DNA of 13,238 nucleotides from assembly GCA_035914695.1 (NCBI GenBank), contig JAMIQH010000371.1:1-13238 (forward strand), in the 5' to 3' direction. Made by a program: the position numbers and the translations under genes. The notes under the pieces are model-generated. The model ran no database searches, had not been told where the DNA came from, and saw nothing but the letters and a program-made list of their open reading frames with translations. The stretch comes from JAOSJT01 sp035914695 (GTDB lineage: Bacteria; Bacteroidota; Ignavibacteria; SZUA-365). Positions 1-7,243 of this stretch are shown here, piece after piece; position 1 is the stretch's first letter, and each line of letters begins with the position of its first letter.

Positions 1-1104
1 GATCACCGCCATCCACGACAGCGTGGGATTCGACATGTAAAAACTCTCGGCCAGATTGTACCCGCGCGTGTAACGGTCGAAGAGACTGTTCACCCAGGTC
101 AGCGCCACGGTGTAGGGCTCGTACACGTAGCCGCTCGCGCCGGTGCAGCCCTCGGCGATGAGATCCGCGATGCGGGATTGGCCCGCTGTGCTTCCGGGGA
201 TAAAGTTACGCGCGGAAGTCGACACATAGGTTTCGGCGAGAGAGCCGGGCAACCAGTGAAATTTCGGCCGGGCGAATTCCGTGTAGTGATGGTCGTAGTG
301 GTCGTTCGATCCCCAACTGCCATAGCCCAGCACATTGCGCTTGCCTGTGACGTACACCGAGTCCGCATTGACCATGGTGCTCCATCCTCGCGCGGAAAGT
401 AAAGTTCCGGCGCTTGCGAGATTCATGTCGTAGGGATTGAGTTGAATGGGCTTGGGGTCGCGGTCGAAGACGAACAAGGCGCTGTCCTTGTTCACCAACG
501 TGTAGGGCCCGCTGCGATCGATCAGCGCGAATACGTCTTCCTTGGTCAGGCCGATCAGTCGTGTGGTGAGAAACAGCTCGAACGCCGCGGGTGGATTGCT
601 GCCGGGCACCATGGCCTTTCTCTGATAGCGAATATCCCTGCCAAAGTACGGATGTACATTCACGGATTGATCGGGATTGATCAGAGTGTTCTGTCCGATG
701 TGGATGGCGTGCCGTCCGAGGATCAACATCAGCTCCGCATCCACCGAGGCGTTGTTGGGATTGTCGCCCGCGCCGTGAGTGATGCGCAGCGGCACGCCCT
801 TGGTGGTGATGAGGTAATTGACCGAGTCCACCAAACCGGTGCTGGTCAGGAATTGCTCCACCTGTGTGCGCAGCGTGGTGAATTCTTCGAAAGTGATGGT
901 CTCCTTTGCCGGCGCATCAAGGCGCAGGATGTTGCGCTCGGGGATATCCCTGTGTGCGGCGAAGTACGCACCGATGGCGACGGAATTCGTGTCGTTGCGA
1001 TTGATGATGAGTACGGCGTCGCGGTAATCCACCGGAGCTTGCGCGGCGAGCGGAGCCAGCAACAGGCACAGGAGCGGGAGCACGAGAAGGGAGCGTTGAG
1101 TCAT
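1..1104 (-). CDS. TIGR03790-family secreted protein, 3' end cut by left window edge
   Basis: The gene is read on the minus strand from the ATG at 1104-1102 and stays open for 368 codons to the window edge, so its C-terminus is missing. Residues 1 to about 22 form a signal peptide (short basic start, leucine-rich core, cleavage near AAQA). The rest matches the TIGR03790 family: TTKGVPL near 100-106, GYGSWGSND near 260-268, ETYVSTSARNF near 291-301, EGCTGASGY near 318-326 and YNLAESFYM near 349-357. The start is fixed by gap-free colinearity with the complete paralogue just upstream (1230-3521), to which it is about 68% identical by hand count. No biochemical function is established for the family. 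The complete paralogue suggests accessory domains and a T9SS tail beyond the edge, but that is inference. It lies 125 bp downstream of its paralogue and may have its own promoter. Confidence 0.9.
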   Translation of the reverse strand, partial: MTQRSLLVLPLLCLLLAPLAAQAPVDYRDAVLIINRNDTNSVAIGAYFAAHRDIPERNILRLDAPAKETITFEEFTTLRTQVEQFLTSTGLVDSVNYLITTKGVPLRITHGAGDNPNNASVDAELMLILGRHAIHIGQNTLINPDQSVNVHPYFGRDIRYQRKAMVPGSNPPAAFELFLTTRLIGLTKEDVFALIDRSGPYTLVNKDSALFVFDRDPKPIQLNPYDMNLASAGTLLSARGWSTMVNADSVYVTGKRNVLGYGSWGSNDHYDHHYTEFARPKFHWLPGSLAETYVSTSARNFIPGSTAGQSRIADLIAEGCTGASGYVYEPYTVALTWVNSLFDRYTRGYNLAESFYMSNPTLSWMAVI

Positions 1105-1163
1105 GGAATCGTTCCGTAGCGGGTGGAACAGCGTGAGGTTGGAGATGCTGGCGAATAATCAGG

Positions 1164-1194
1164 AAAATATACTCCGAATAAGAATGGCAAGCAA
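1164..1194 (-). promoter_or_regulatory. Possible Bacteroidota-type promoter for the truncated TIGR03790 gene
   Basis: On the minus strand an AT-rich island contains TATATTTT (plus-strand 1171-1164), which matches the Bacteroidota -7 element TAnnTTTG at all but the last base. A TTG lies 20 nt upstream (plus-strand 1194-1192), close to the usual -33 spacing. The element sits in the 125-bp gap between the two tandem paralogues, about 60 bp before the ATG at 1104. It suggests the second copy can be transcribed independently. This is a by-eye match in a short AT-rich stretch and could be chance. Confidence 0.35.
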
Positions 1195-1229
1195 TGTGCG
1201 GCCGGCACGCGTTCTATCGTGGAGAACAC

Positions 1230-3521
1230 TCACCGCACGATGAGCACGCGTCGCCAGTCGCGCCGCTGCCGCGACTCCAGCAGCAGCCAGTAGCTTCCCG
1301 CCGGCACAGCGCGCACATGCACTGTTTCGCTTCCTTTGCCGGAACTCCTGTACGCGTCGAGTAATGGATGCACGCTGCCGCCCGCTTCGTCGACCAGTGT
1401 GAGGCGAAGCTCGCCCGCATCCGGCAACACATAATGCACGACGAGTACATCGCGGCCGGGATTCGGATAGATGCTGTGCAGCATCGGGAAGGCCGGCAGT
1501 GCAAGTGGCACAATGCTCGTTGTGGAGGGCTTGCCTGTGCCTCGCAGCAACACACTGATGGGCGGCAGACCATGCGAAAGCGTGCAGACGATGGTGGCGC
1601 TACGCATGCCCACATCCTTGGGGGTGAAGTCGATGTCGATGCGCGTGCTACCCTCGGGATCCATGGGAATGGGAAGCTGCGCGCTGCGCGGAACAAACTC
1701 CTGCGCGAACTCGCCGGCAACATGGATGCTCTCCACAGTTACCGGATAGTTCAGTCCGTTGCTCAGCGTCAGCGTGCGGGTGACGGTGCTGTCCACCTTC
1801 ACATCTCCGAAGGGCAGGATATTCTGCGATGGCCTGACAGCGGGACGCTTGAGCAACACCGTGATGCGTATTTCCGCCGTCGTACTGCACGCACCGTTGT
1901 CGGCGGTGCAGCGTGCGAGAAAAACACCCGGAGAAAAATAGATGTGCTGTAAACTCGCGCCGAAGCCGCCACGGCCGTCGCCCATGTCCCAGGTGAACGT
2001 GGTTGCACCTTCCGCATTCGCAGTGACGCGCACCATGCCCCCTTCGTCGAGGTACACGGTGTCGGCGGAGGTTTGAAGCTGTACGGTGAATGGTGGGAGT
2101 ATCTGCACGCGCCGCTCGCTCCACGCACCGCCGATAAAATTTTCATTGAAGAAAGAAAACGCTTTCTCTCCCGCTTCCTGCAATGTGACCGTACAGCGTT
2201 GACCCGACGCGATATACAAAGGATGCCGGTGATCGAACGGAGCACCCAGAGCGCGGACGCTCGCAGTGTCGCCGCGAAACCAGCGCATGTTGCCCGGTGA
2301 CACGTTGTCGGCCTCGAGTTGCAGCGGATTCCCTGCGCAGGTGCTCGCGGGAGTTGCGATGGTGGGCGAGGGAAGTGGAGGAAGCGACGTGACGATGCTG
2401 CTTTTCGGATCACCCACGATCACCGTCATCCACGACATCGTGGGATTGGCCATATAAAAGCTCTCGGCCAGGTTATAGCCACGCGTATAGCGGTCGAACA
2501 GCGTGTTGACCCAGGTGATGGCCACGCTGAAGGGTTCGAATACATAACCGCTCGCACCCGTGCACCCCTCCGCGATCAGATCGGCGATGCGCGACTGTCC
2601 TTCTGTCTTTCCGGGCGTGAAATTCCGCGCCGAGGTCGAAACGTAGGTTTCCGCCAGCGAGCCGGGCAGCCAGTGGAAATGCGGTCGCGCAAAGTCCGTG
2701 AACAGATGATCGTAGTGATCGTTCGAACCCCAACTTCCGTAGCCGACCACATTCCTTTCGCCGGTGACGTACACGGAATCCGCATTGACCAGCGCGTTCC
2801 AGCCGCGATCGCGCATGCGCGTGCCGGCATCGTCGAGGTTCATGTCCAGCGGATAGAGTTGGATGGGATTCGGATCGCGGTCGAACACGAAGCGCGCGCT
2901 GTCTTTGTTCACCAACGTGTACGGCCCGCTGCGGTCGATGAGACGCAACACATCTTCGCGCGTAAGCCCCGTGAGTCGCGTGGTGAGGTAGAGATCGTAG
3001 GTGGCGGGGGGCACGCTGTTGGGAATGGTGTCGCATCGCCGATAGCTGGTATCGCGATTGAAGTACGGATGCGTGGTCACCAGGCCGCTGGGAGGGAACA
3101 GCGTATTCTCCCCGATATGCGCGGCATGCGCGCCGAGCAACAGCATCAGCTCGGCATCCACCGAGGCATTGTGTTGATCGTTTTCTCCGCCGTGCATGAT
3201 GCTCAGCGGCACGCCCTTGGTTGTGACGAAGTAGTTGATGGAATCCTTGCGTCCACTTGCGAGAAGATGGCCTTCGATTTGCTCGCGCAGCACGGTGAAT
3301 TCGGCGAAATCCACCACTTCCGCCGACGAGCAGCGCACGCGCAGCACATTCGCCGCGGGCATGCCACGCCGCGCGGCGAAATATTCGCCGATAGCCACGG
3401 AGGTGCTGTCGTTTTCGTTGATGATGAGCAGCACATCCTCGTAGCTTGCCGGCGCTTGCGCCCCGACGTGTGGAGCGAACAACAACAGCAGCAGCAGTAT
3501 GGAAAGGAGACGCGAAGTCAT
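1230..3521 (-). CDS. TIGR03790-family secreted protein with PKD, HYDIN-like and T9SS sorting domains
   Basis: A complete gene of 763 residues. Residues 1-22 are a signal peptide with an unbroken leucine core. The TIGR03790 domain spans about 27-381 and ends in a VGDPKSS motif. It is followed by an Ig-like segment (about 388-477), a PKD domain (about 485-555, with WDMGDGRGGFG near 511-521), a HYDIN/ASH-like beta-domain (about 569-662, 'LPFGDVKVDST') and a T9SS type A sorting domain (about 682-763, beginning near SIYPNPGRD). The frame stays open upstream to an ATG at 3614, but the start at 3521 was chosen because it begins a normal signal peptide and matches the start of the tandem paralogue. 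The protein is probably exported by Sec and then moved across the outer membrane by T9SS to the surface or medium. Its function is unknown. It is divergent from the peptidase gene at 3684, with a 162-bp gap. Confidence 0.92.
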   Translation of the reverse strand: MTSRLLSILLLLLLFAPHVGAQAPASYEDVLLIINENDSTSVAIGEYFAARRGMPAANVLRVRCSSAEVVDFAEFTVLREQIEGHLLASGRKDSINYFVTTKGVPLSIMHGGENDQHNASVDAELMLLLGAHAAHIGENTLFPPSGLVTTHPYFNRDTSYRRCDTIPNSVPPATYDLYLTTRLTGLTREDVLRLIDRSGPYTLVNKDSARFVFDRDPNPIQLYPLDMNLDDAGTRMRDRGWNALVNADSVYVTGERNVVGYGSWGSNDHYDHLFTDFARPHFHWLPGSLAETYVSTSARNFTPGKTEGQSRIADLIAEGCTGASGYVFEPFSVAITWVNTLFDRYTRGYNLAESFYMANPTMSWMTVIVGDPKSSIVTSLPPLPSPTIATPASTCAGNPLQLEADNVSPGNMRWFRGDTASVRALGAPFDHRHPLYIASGQRCTVTLQEAGEKAFSFFNENFIGGAWSERRVQILPPFTVQLQTSADTVYLDEGGMVRVTANAEGATTFTWDMGDGRGGFGASLQHIYFSPGVFLARCTADNGACSTTAEIRITVLLKRPAVRPSQNILPFGDVKVDSTVTRTLTLSNGLNYPVTVESIHVAGEFAQEFVPRSAQLPIPMDPEGSTRIDIDFTPKDVGMRSATIVCTLSHGLPPISVLLRGTGKPSTTSIVPLALPAFPMLHSIYPNPGRDVLVVHYVLPDAGELRLTLVDEAGGSVHPLLDAYRSSGKGSETVHVRAVPAGSYWLLLESRQRRDWRRVLIVR

Positions 3522-3582
3522 CGTGCGGACGGCAATCCTCCGGGGCGTGCGTGAATCGTGAGCGAACGTGTGCGGGTCATGG

Positions 3583-3622
3583 CAATTCCGAGCGAAAGAT
3601 TGGAATTGTAGCACGCTCGGAA
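3583..3622. promoter_or_regulatory. Overlapping inverted repeats in the divergent intergenic region
   Basis: The left arm CAATTCCGAGCG (3583-3594) can pair in two mutually exclusive ways. CAATTCC (3583-3589) is the exact complement of GGAATTG (3602-3608). TTCCGAGCG (3586-3594) is the exact complement of CGCTCGGAA (3614-3622). The element lies between the divergent TIGR03790 gene (start 3521) and the peptidase gene (start 3684). It could be an operator shared by both promoters or a structured leader. No regulator can be named, and the repeats are short enough that chance is possible. Confidence 0.4.
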
Positions 3623-3658
3623 ACTACGTTGTCTCCGGCAATTTCCCTTGTTCCATAC

Positions 3659-3679
3659 ATGAATTTTTCATGAATTTTT
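3659..3679 (+). repeat. Short AT-rich direct repeat just before the peptidase start
   Basis: The ten-base unit ATGAATTTTT occurs at 3659-3668 and again at 3670-3679, separated by one base and ending four bases before the ATG at 3684. The first unit also forms a small ATGAA/TTCAT inverted repeat. It is the most AT-rich spot of an otherwise GC-rich region. Each repeat contains an out-of-frame ATG upstream of the true start. It may be an unstructured, A/T-rich translation initiation region, which Bacteroidota tend to use in place of a Shine-Dalgarno sequence. Confidence 0.5.
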
Positions 3680-3683
3680 ACCC

Positions 3684-4922
3684 ATGCACATTTTTCAAAC
3701 CATTTCATTCGCCATAACCCTCTTCATCATTGCGATGCTCGCGCCGCGGTTCGCCCTGCATGCGCAGCATCATGAGGACGATCCCTGCGGTTTCCGCTTC
3801 GGCAAGGACGCGCTGACGGAGGAGTCCCAACTCTGGGGCTACGGCACCGATGCATTGCTCGCAGATTTGCAGAATTGGGCGCTGCATCCCTGGGTACACA
3901 TCGACGTCATTGGAAGCAGCGTGCGCGGCGTACCGCTGTACCACATGGTGCTCACCAATCCCTCGTCGCGGCTTCCGAAGCGGCGTGTGTGGGTGCATGC
4001 CCGCACGCACCCGATCGAGTCCGAGTCCTCGTCCATCGCGCGCGCGCTCGTGGAGGAATTGCTCTCGGGCTCGCAACTGGCCACAACCATGCTCGATCAC
4101 TGCGTCGTACACATCCTCCCGATGCTCAATCCCGACGGAGTGAATCTGCGTCTGCCGCGCAACAACGCCAACGGCATCGATCTCGAAAGTAATTGGGGCA
4201 GCGCCACACCCGAGCCCGAGGTGCAGGCCTTGCGCCGCCATCTCGAAGCACTCATGAACAGCAGCATGCCCATCGAAGTGGCGCTCAATCTGCATTCGGC
4301 CTACGACTGCAAACGCTATTTCGTGTTTCACGCCGCGGCGGGCACATCCGAACTCTTCGCCGAGGCGCAGCGCCGCTATATCGATGCCGTGCGCACGCGT
4401 TTCCCGGGCGGTATCGAGCCGCATGACTACTTCGTGTCCTGGACCACCGGCACGCCGGATCGCTATCCGGAATCCTGGTTCTGGCGCAATCATGGCGACA
4501 AGGTTCTGGCTCTCACCTACGAGGACATGAACTGCGGTAGCGCCGGATCCTTCGATGTTACGGCGCGGGCGCTGCTGGGCGGCACTGGCGAGTATCTCGG
4601 TATACTGCGCCCGCTCTCCGTCGACCCGCCTCCCGCGGCTCCGGAAGATGCGCGTCTCCTTGCTGTGTATCCCAATCCGGTGAACGGCGGCGCTGCGGCA
4701 ACATTCACCCTGCAAGTGGACAATCCTTCCGCGACGCGCGATGCCACCATCGATGTCGTGGATGTGCTCGGACGTGTGCGCCGCGTGTTGTGGAACGGTG
4801 CCTTGCCCTCCGGACAGCGGACACTCGTCTCCTCTGTCTCTGGCTTGGAAGCAGGCGTCTACACCCTGCGGCTGCTTGGGGAAACGGGCGCACATACACA
4901 GACGTTGCACGTGCTGCGCTGA
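3684..4922 (+). CDS. Secreted M14-like zinc carboxypeptidase with T9SS sorting domain
   Basis: The product has 412 residues. Residues 1-27 are a signal peptide (cleavage near ALHA/QHH). The catalytic domain (about 45-310) has the M14 zinc ligands: H109 and E112 in ARTHPIESES, and H204 in LNLHSAYD. E280 in LTYEDMN fits the catalytic glutamate. NPDG at 149-152 and R159 in LPRNNANG match family landmarks. The position where carboxypeptidases usually have DLNRN reads DLESN (166-170), so the Asn-Arg pair that normally holds the substrate's C-terminal carboxylate is replaced by Glu-Ser. Metal binding and catalysis look intact, but specificity may differ; an amidase or endopeptidase role is possible. 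Residues about 325-412 are a T9SS sorting domain (VYPNPVNGG near 328-336), so the enzyme is probably surface-bound or secreted. No Shine-Dalgarno sequence precedes the ATG. The gene is convergent with the lectin gene. Confidence 0.9.
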   Translation: MHIFQTISFAITLFIIAMLAPRFALHAQHHEDDPCGFRFGKDALTEESQLWGYGTDALLADLQNWALHPWVHIDVIGSSVRGVPLYHMVLTNPSSRLPKRRVWVHARTHPIESESSSIARALVEELLSGSQLATTMLDHCVVHILPMLNPDGVNLRLPRNNANGIDLESNWGSATPEPEVQALRRHLEALMNSSMPIEVALNLHSAYDCKRYFVFHAAAGTSELFAEAQRRYIDAVRTRFPGGIEPHDYFVSWTTGTPDRYPESWFWRNHGDKVLALTYEDMNCGSAGSFDVTARALLGGTGEYLGILRPLSVDPPPAAPEDARLLAVYPNPVNGGAAATFTLQVDNPSATRDATIDVVDVLGRVRRVLWNGALPSGQRTLVSSVSGLEAGVYTLRLLGETGAHTQTLHVLR

Positions 4923-4978
4923 GCGTGGAGGAGTTGAAACGTGAAGAGCTTCGCTTACACAGAGTACCCTGAGCGCTT

Positions 4979-5008
4979 CGCGAACACCGAGGGCTCGGAG
5001 GGTTCGCG
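4979..5008. terminator. GC-rich hairpin between convergent genes, possible bidirectional terminator
   Basis: CGCGAAC (4979-4985) pairs with GTTCGCG (5002-5008). Inside it, CCGA (4987-4990) pairs with TCGG (4995-4998) around a GGGC loop, with one unpaired base on the left and three on the right. It lies in the 206-bp gap between the convergent ends at 4922 and 5129, where a terminator serving both strands would be expected. No T-run follows on either strand, so it is not a textbook intrinsic terminator. It could instead be a REP-like palindrome. Nothing else was found in the gap: no convincing small gene. Confidence 0.4.
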
Positions 5009-5128
5009 GCAATGCGTCTCCGCGCCCTTGCGTTGGCTCGAATATCGCGGAGCGCACGGATCAAGTGGGGTGCACCCTCAACACTCCCTCTCCGCTCTCG
5101 AATGTATCACGTACTCAGCGCTCGGCCG

Positions 5129-7243
5129 CTACGATCCACCAACAACCACGGTGCTCCATTCCACGCCGCCCGGCCATTGCAGGCGACAGCGGTACACGCC
5201 GGGCGCCGATCCGCTGGCATCCAGCGCGACATCCAGCGCACCCGCCTCCGCGCTGCCTTCGAACAGCAGCAGCGTTTCGCGTCCGAGCGCATCGATGAGC
5301 GTGCAACGGATGGTCATCGCGGCGGGAAGTTCAATGCGCAGCCGCGCCTGTCCCACGACGGGATTCGGATACGCCGTGGTGCGAGGAGGTTGCAGCAAAT
5401 ACAGGCCGTTGGGTAGTCGGCACGACGCGTTGATACACAACCGACCGACTGCATCGGGAACGGGCAACTCCAGTTCGCCGCTCAGTCCCGCGTTTCCAAG
5501 CGCGGCTTCGAGCGATAGATCGGTACACACATTGTCCGCAACGATGGGCTCCAGGGGCAGCAGGATATAGTTGCCGATATCTCTCCAGCGGTCGGGCGAC
5601 GCCAGGGTGATTTCAAGCACTCCTTCGGCCACTTCCGAAACCTGTGCGGTACTGCCGGCGGGAGCGGCACCGCCGAGGAAGGTTGTAGCGGGAGAGGGTG
5701 CGAAGCGGAATCGCAGATGGTCGTAACGCACGGTCGCACGCACTGCGCGCACAGGTGTTACGCGCGGCAGGGAGTCGACGAGCAAGGGAACCACGGCCAC
5801 ACGACCTGGATTCACCATGGTCGCCGGCGCCGGGAAGCGCAGCACCAACTCCTCGCTGATGGCGTTCATGCTCACCACGAGCAGGGGTGTTGCACCACAG
5901 GGGGCGAGTATGCGCACGCTGTCCGTGGAAATGCCATGCGCCGTGGGCGTGACGCGCAGGCGCACGGCGACGCTCTCACCGGGCCGCAACAGAATCGGAA
6001 AGGCGGTGGGCGACAGCACAAGCACATTCATGCCCGCGGCTTGCAGTCCCGCGATTTCCGCATCGACCAAGCCAGGGTTCTGCAGCACGATGCTGGTGTC
6101 GCGCGAAAGCCCCACCGCTTGCAAAGGCATGGTGATGCCGGCCTGCGCCCAACGCAGTTGTTGCGTGCGCGCCTCGATGCGCAACGTGTCGATCACCTCC
6201 TCGCCATTGTCCGCCGTTAACCGCAATACGGCGCTGTACAAACCCTCGCTGGGCAGCACAATGCGCAGGGGAATACCGGCGCGTCCATTGTGGGGAACGA
6301 CAGAGGGCACGGGATTGGTGGGCAGCAGAAACGTGCCGGGTACCGAGGGATCGAGCGTGATCGCCGTGATCGTGAAATCCGCGCCATCGGGGTGATTGTT
6401 CTCGACGCGCAACAGGGTGTCGATGGTTACAGGCCCACAGACGCGGTGCATTCCGAGATCGGTGCTCCTGCGCGTGGGGATGGAGACGTGCACATCGTCG
6501 ATGCGATGTTCGTTGAACGAAGCGCCGCTCGCCGAGGTGAAACCGAAATAGCCATCGAAAGGAAAAAATCCGGCGATACTGTGGCGCAGCCATTCGTTGC
6601 CGTTGATCCACACCGTGGTCTGGCCGTCGCGAAAGCGCACACGGATGTCATGCCACTGGTTGTTTTTGAAAAAACCATTCTGCAACACGCGCGTTGCGAT
6701 GTGGTTGCCGGTGGATTGATGGACGATGGCCACATGCTCCGGCGAAGGATCGAACAACTGCGTGTTCAGGTATGTGTCGAGTTCCACACCGTATCCAAGG
6801 CAACCATCGAAATTGATGGAACCACCGGTACCCGCGGGGTACTCGGCCAGGGGTGCGAACGCGAAGACAATGCCATCCGCCCCCCCGGCGTTCGTGGGAT
6901 TCGACACACCGAGATACGCGCGGAAATCCGCATCGAAATAGCGGATGGGTACCGATTCGCGCAGGAAGAGTTTGCCCACCTGCCCGGCCGTGAAAGGCGT
7001 CAGTACGATATTGCCTTGGTTGGCGTCATGAGAAGTGTTGGCGCCCACAACGAAACGCGATGGAAAGAAGCCGGAGAAATCCTCGTTGAGCAGCAGACTG
7101 CGCCAGGGGAGTTCCACTTGCGCCGACGCTGGCGCGGCGCAGCCAAGGAGCAGGAACAGCAGCAGCGCCGCGCACTCACGTGAAAATCGCGTCGAGAATC
7201 GCGTCCGTATCCTCGAGTGTGGCGAAAACGAAATCCGGTCCAT
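5129..7243 (-). CDS. Secreted L-type lectin-domain protein with HYDIN-like, cohesin-like and T9SS sorting domains
   Basis: The product has about 704 residues and probably binds glycans at the cell surface or outside the cell. After an arginine-rich leader and hydrophobic signal segment (to about residue 41, ASA/Q) comes a legume-type lectin domain (about 50-256). Its ADG motif (D123) and the series E154, D156, Y158, N160, D165, H170 in GVELDTYLN...DPSPEHV match the Ca/Mn-site pattern of L-type lectins; GYFGFTSASG near 231-240 is also typical. Two HYDIN/ASH-like beta-domains follow (about 269-359 and 365-463), then a cohesin-like module (about 464-599, VRYDHLRF near 505-512) and a T9SS sorting domain (about 620-704, AYPNPVVG). 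The only in-frame ATGs (7261, 7243) lie inside the phosphatase gene; 7243 was chosen to shorten the leader. The 68-bp overlap suggests translational coupling. It is the last gene of a three-gene unit. The cohesin-like assignment is the least certain. Confidence 0.87.
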   Translation of the reverse strand: MDRISFSPHSRIRTRFSTRFSRECAALLLFLLLGCAAPASAQVELPWRSLLLNEDFSGFFPSRFVVGANTSHDANQGNIVLTPFTAGQVGKLFLRESVPIRYFDADFRAYLGVSNPTNAGGADGIVFAFAPLAEYPAGTGGSINFDGCLGYGVELDTYLNTQLFDPSPEHVAIVHQSTGNHIATRVLQNGFFKNNQWHDIRVRFRDGQTTVWINGNEWLRHSIAGFFPFDGYFGFTSASGASFNEHRIDDVHVSIPTRRSTDLGMHRVCGPVTIDTLLRVENNHPDGADFTITAITLDPSVPGTFLLPTNPVPSVVPHNGRAGIPLRIVLPSEGLYSAVLRLTADNGEEVIDTLRIEARTQQLRWAQAGITMPLQAVGLSRDTSIVLQNPGLVDAEIAGLQAAGMNVLVLSPTAFPILLRPGESVAVRLRVTPTAHGISTDSVRILAPCGATPLLVVSMNAISEELVLRFPAPATMVNPGRVAVVPLLVDSLPRVTPVRAVRATVRYDHLRFRFAPSPATTFLGGAAPAGSTAQVSEVAEGVLEITLASPDRWRDIGNYILLPLEPIVADNVCTDLSLEAALGNAGLSGELELPVPDAVGRLCINASCRLPNGLYLLQPPRTTAYPNPVVGQARLRIELPAAMTIRCTLIDALGRETLLLFEGSAEAGALDVALDASGSAPGVYRCRLQWPGGVEWSTVVVGGS

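Larger units (their letters stand above)
1..3521 (-). repeat. Tandem gene duplication: 1-1104 and 2418-3521 are homologous
   Basis: Codons 1-368 of the gene starting at 3521 (2418-3521) align with codons 1-368 of the gene starting at 1104 with no net insertion or deletion. By hand count about 251 of 368 residues are identical. Similarity is uneven: roughly 54% over residues 1-180 and roughly 82% over residues 181-368. The repeat period is 2417 bp. The direct tandem arrangement in one orientation indicates duplication followed by divergence. The stronger conservation of the second half may reflect functional constraint or partial gene conversion. Confidence 0.9.

Noticed and set aside
1185..1200. 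A sigma-54 promoter-like TGGCAAG...TGC with GG-N10-GC spacing on the plus strand.
   Set aside because: It points into the 3' end of a minus-strand gene and no plus-strand gene follows, so it is probably chance.
2319..3554. Long plus-strand open frame (411 codons) opposite the complete TIGR03790 gene, with a similar one at 442-1119 opposite the truncated copy.
   Set aside because: They are antisense shadows of conserved GC-rich codons. Their resemblance to each other follows from the homology of the sense genes, and neither has recognisable domains.
3522..3614. N-terminal extension of 31 codons for the complete TIGR03790 gene using the ATG at 3614.
   Set aside because: The extension has no signal-peptide character and would place a charged stretch before the leucine core. 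The paralogue begins exactly at the position matching 3521.
3705..5057. A 450-codon minus-strand open frame opposite the peptidase gene.
   Set aside because: The plus-strand frame has a signal peptide, M14 motifs and a T9SS tail. The minus frame has no recognisable domain and low-complexity His/Arg-rich composition typical of antisense reading.
4941..5570. A plus-strand open frame of 209 codons crossing the convergent gap into the lectin gene.
   Set aside because: Most of it is antisense to the lectin coding region and it has no recognisable motif or plausible start context.
6454..6488. The lectin protein contains PTRRSTDL, which resembles the PTRRSSDL peptide produced by Illumina adapter contamination.
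   Set aside because: The underlying codons differ from the adapter sequence at many positions and the reading frame continues normally, so it is a coincidence.
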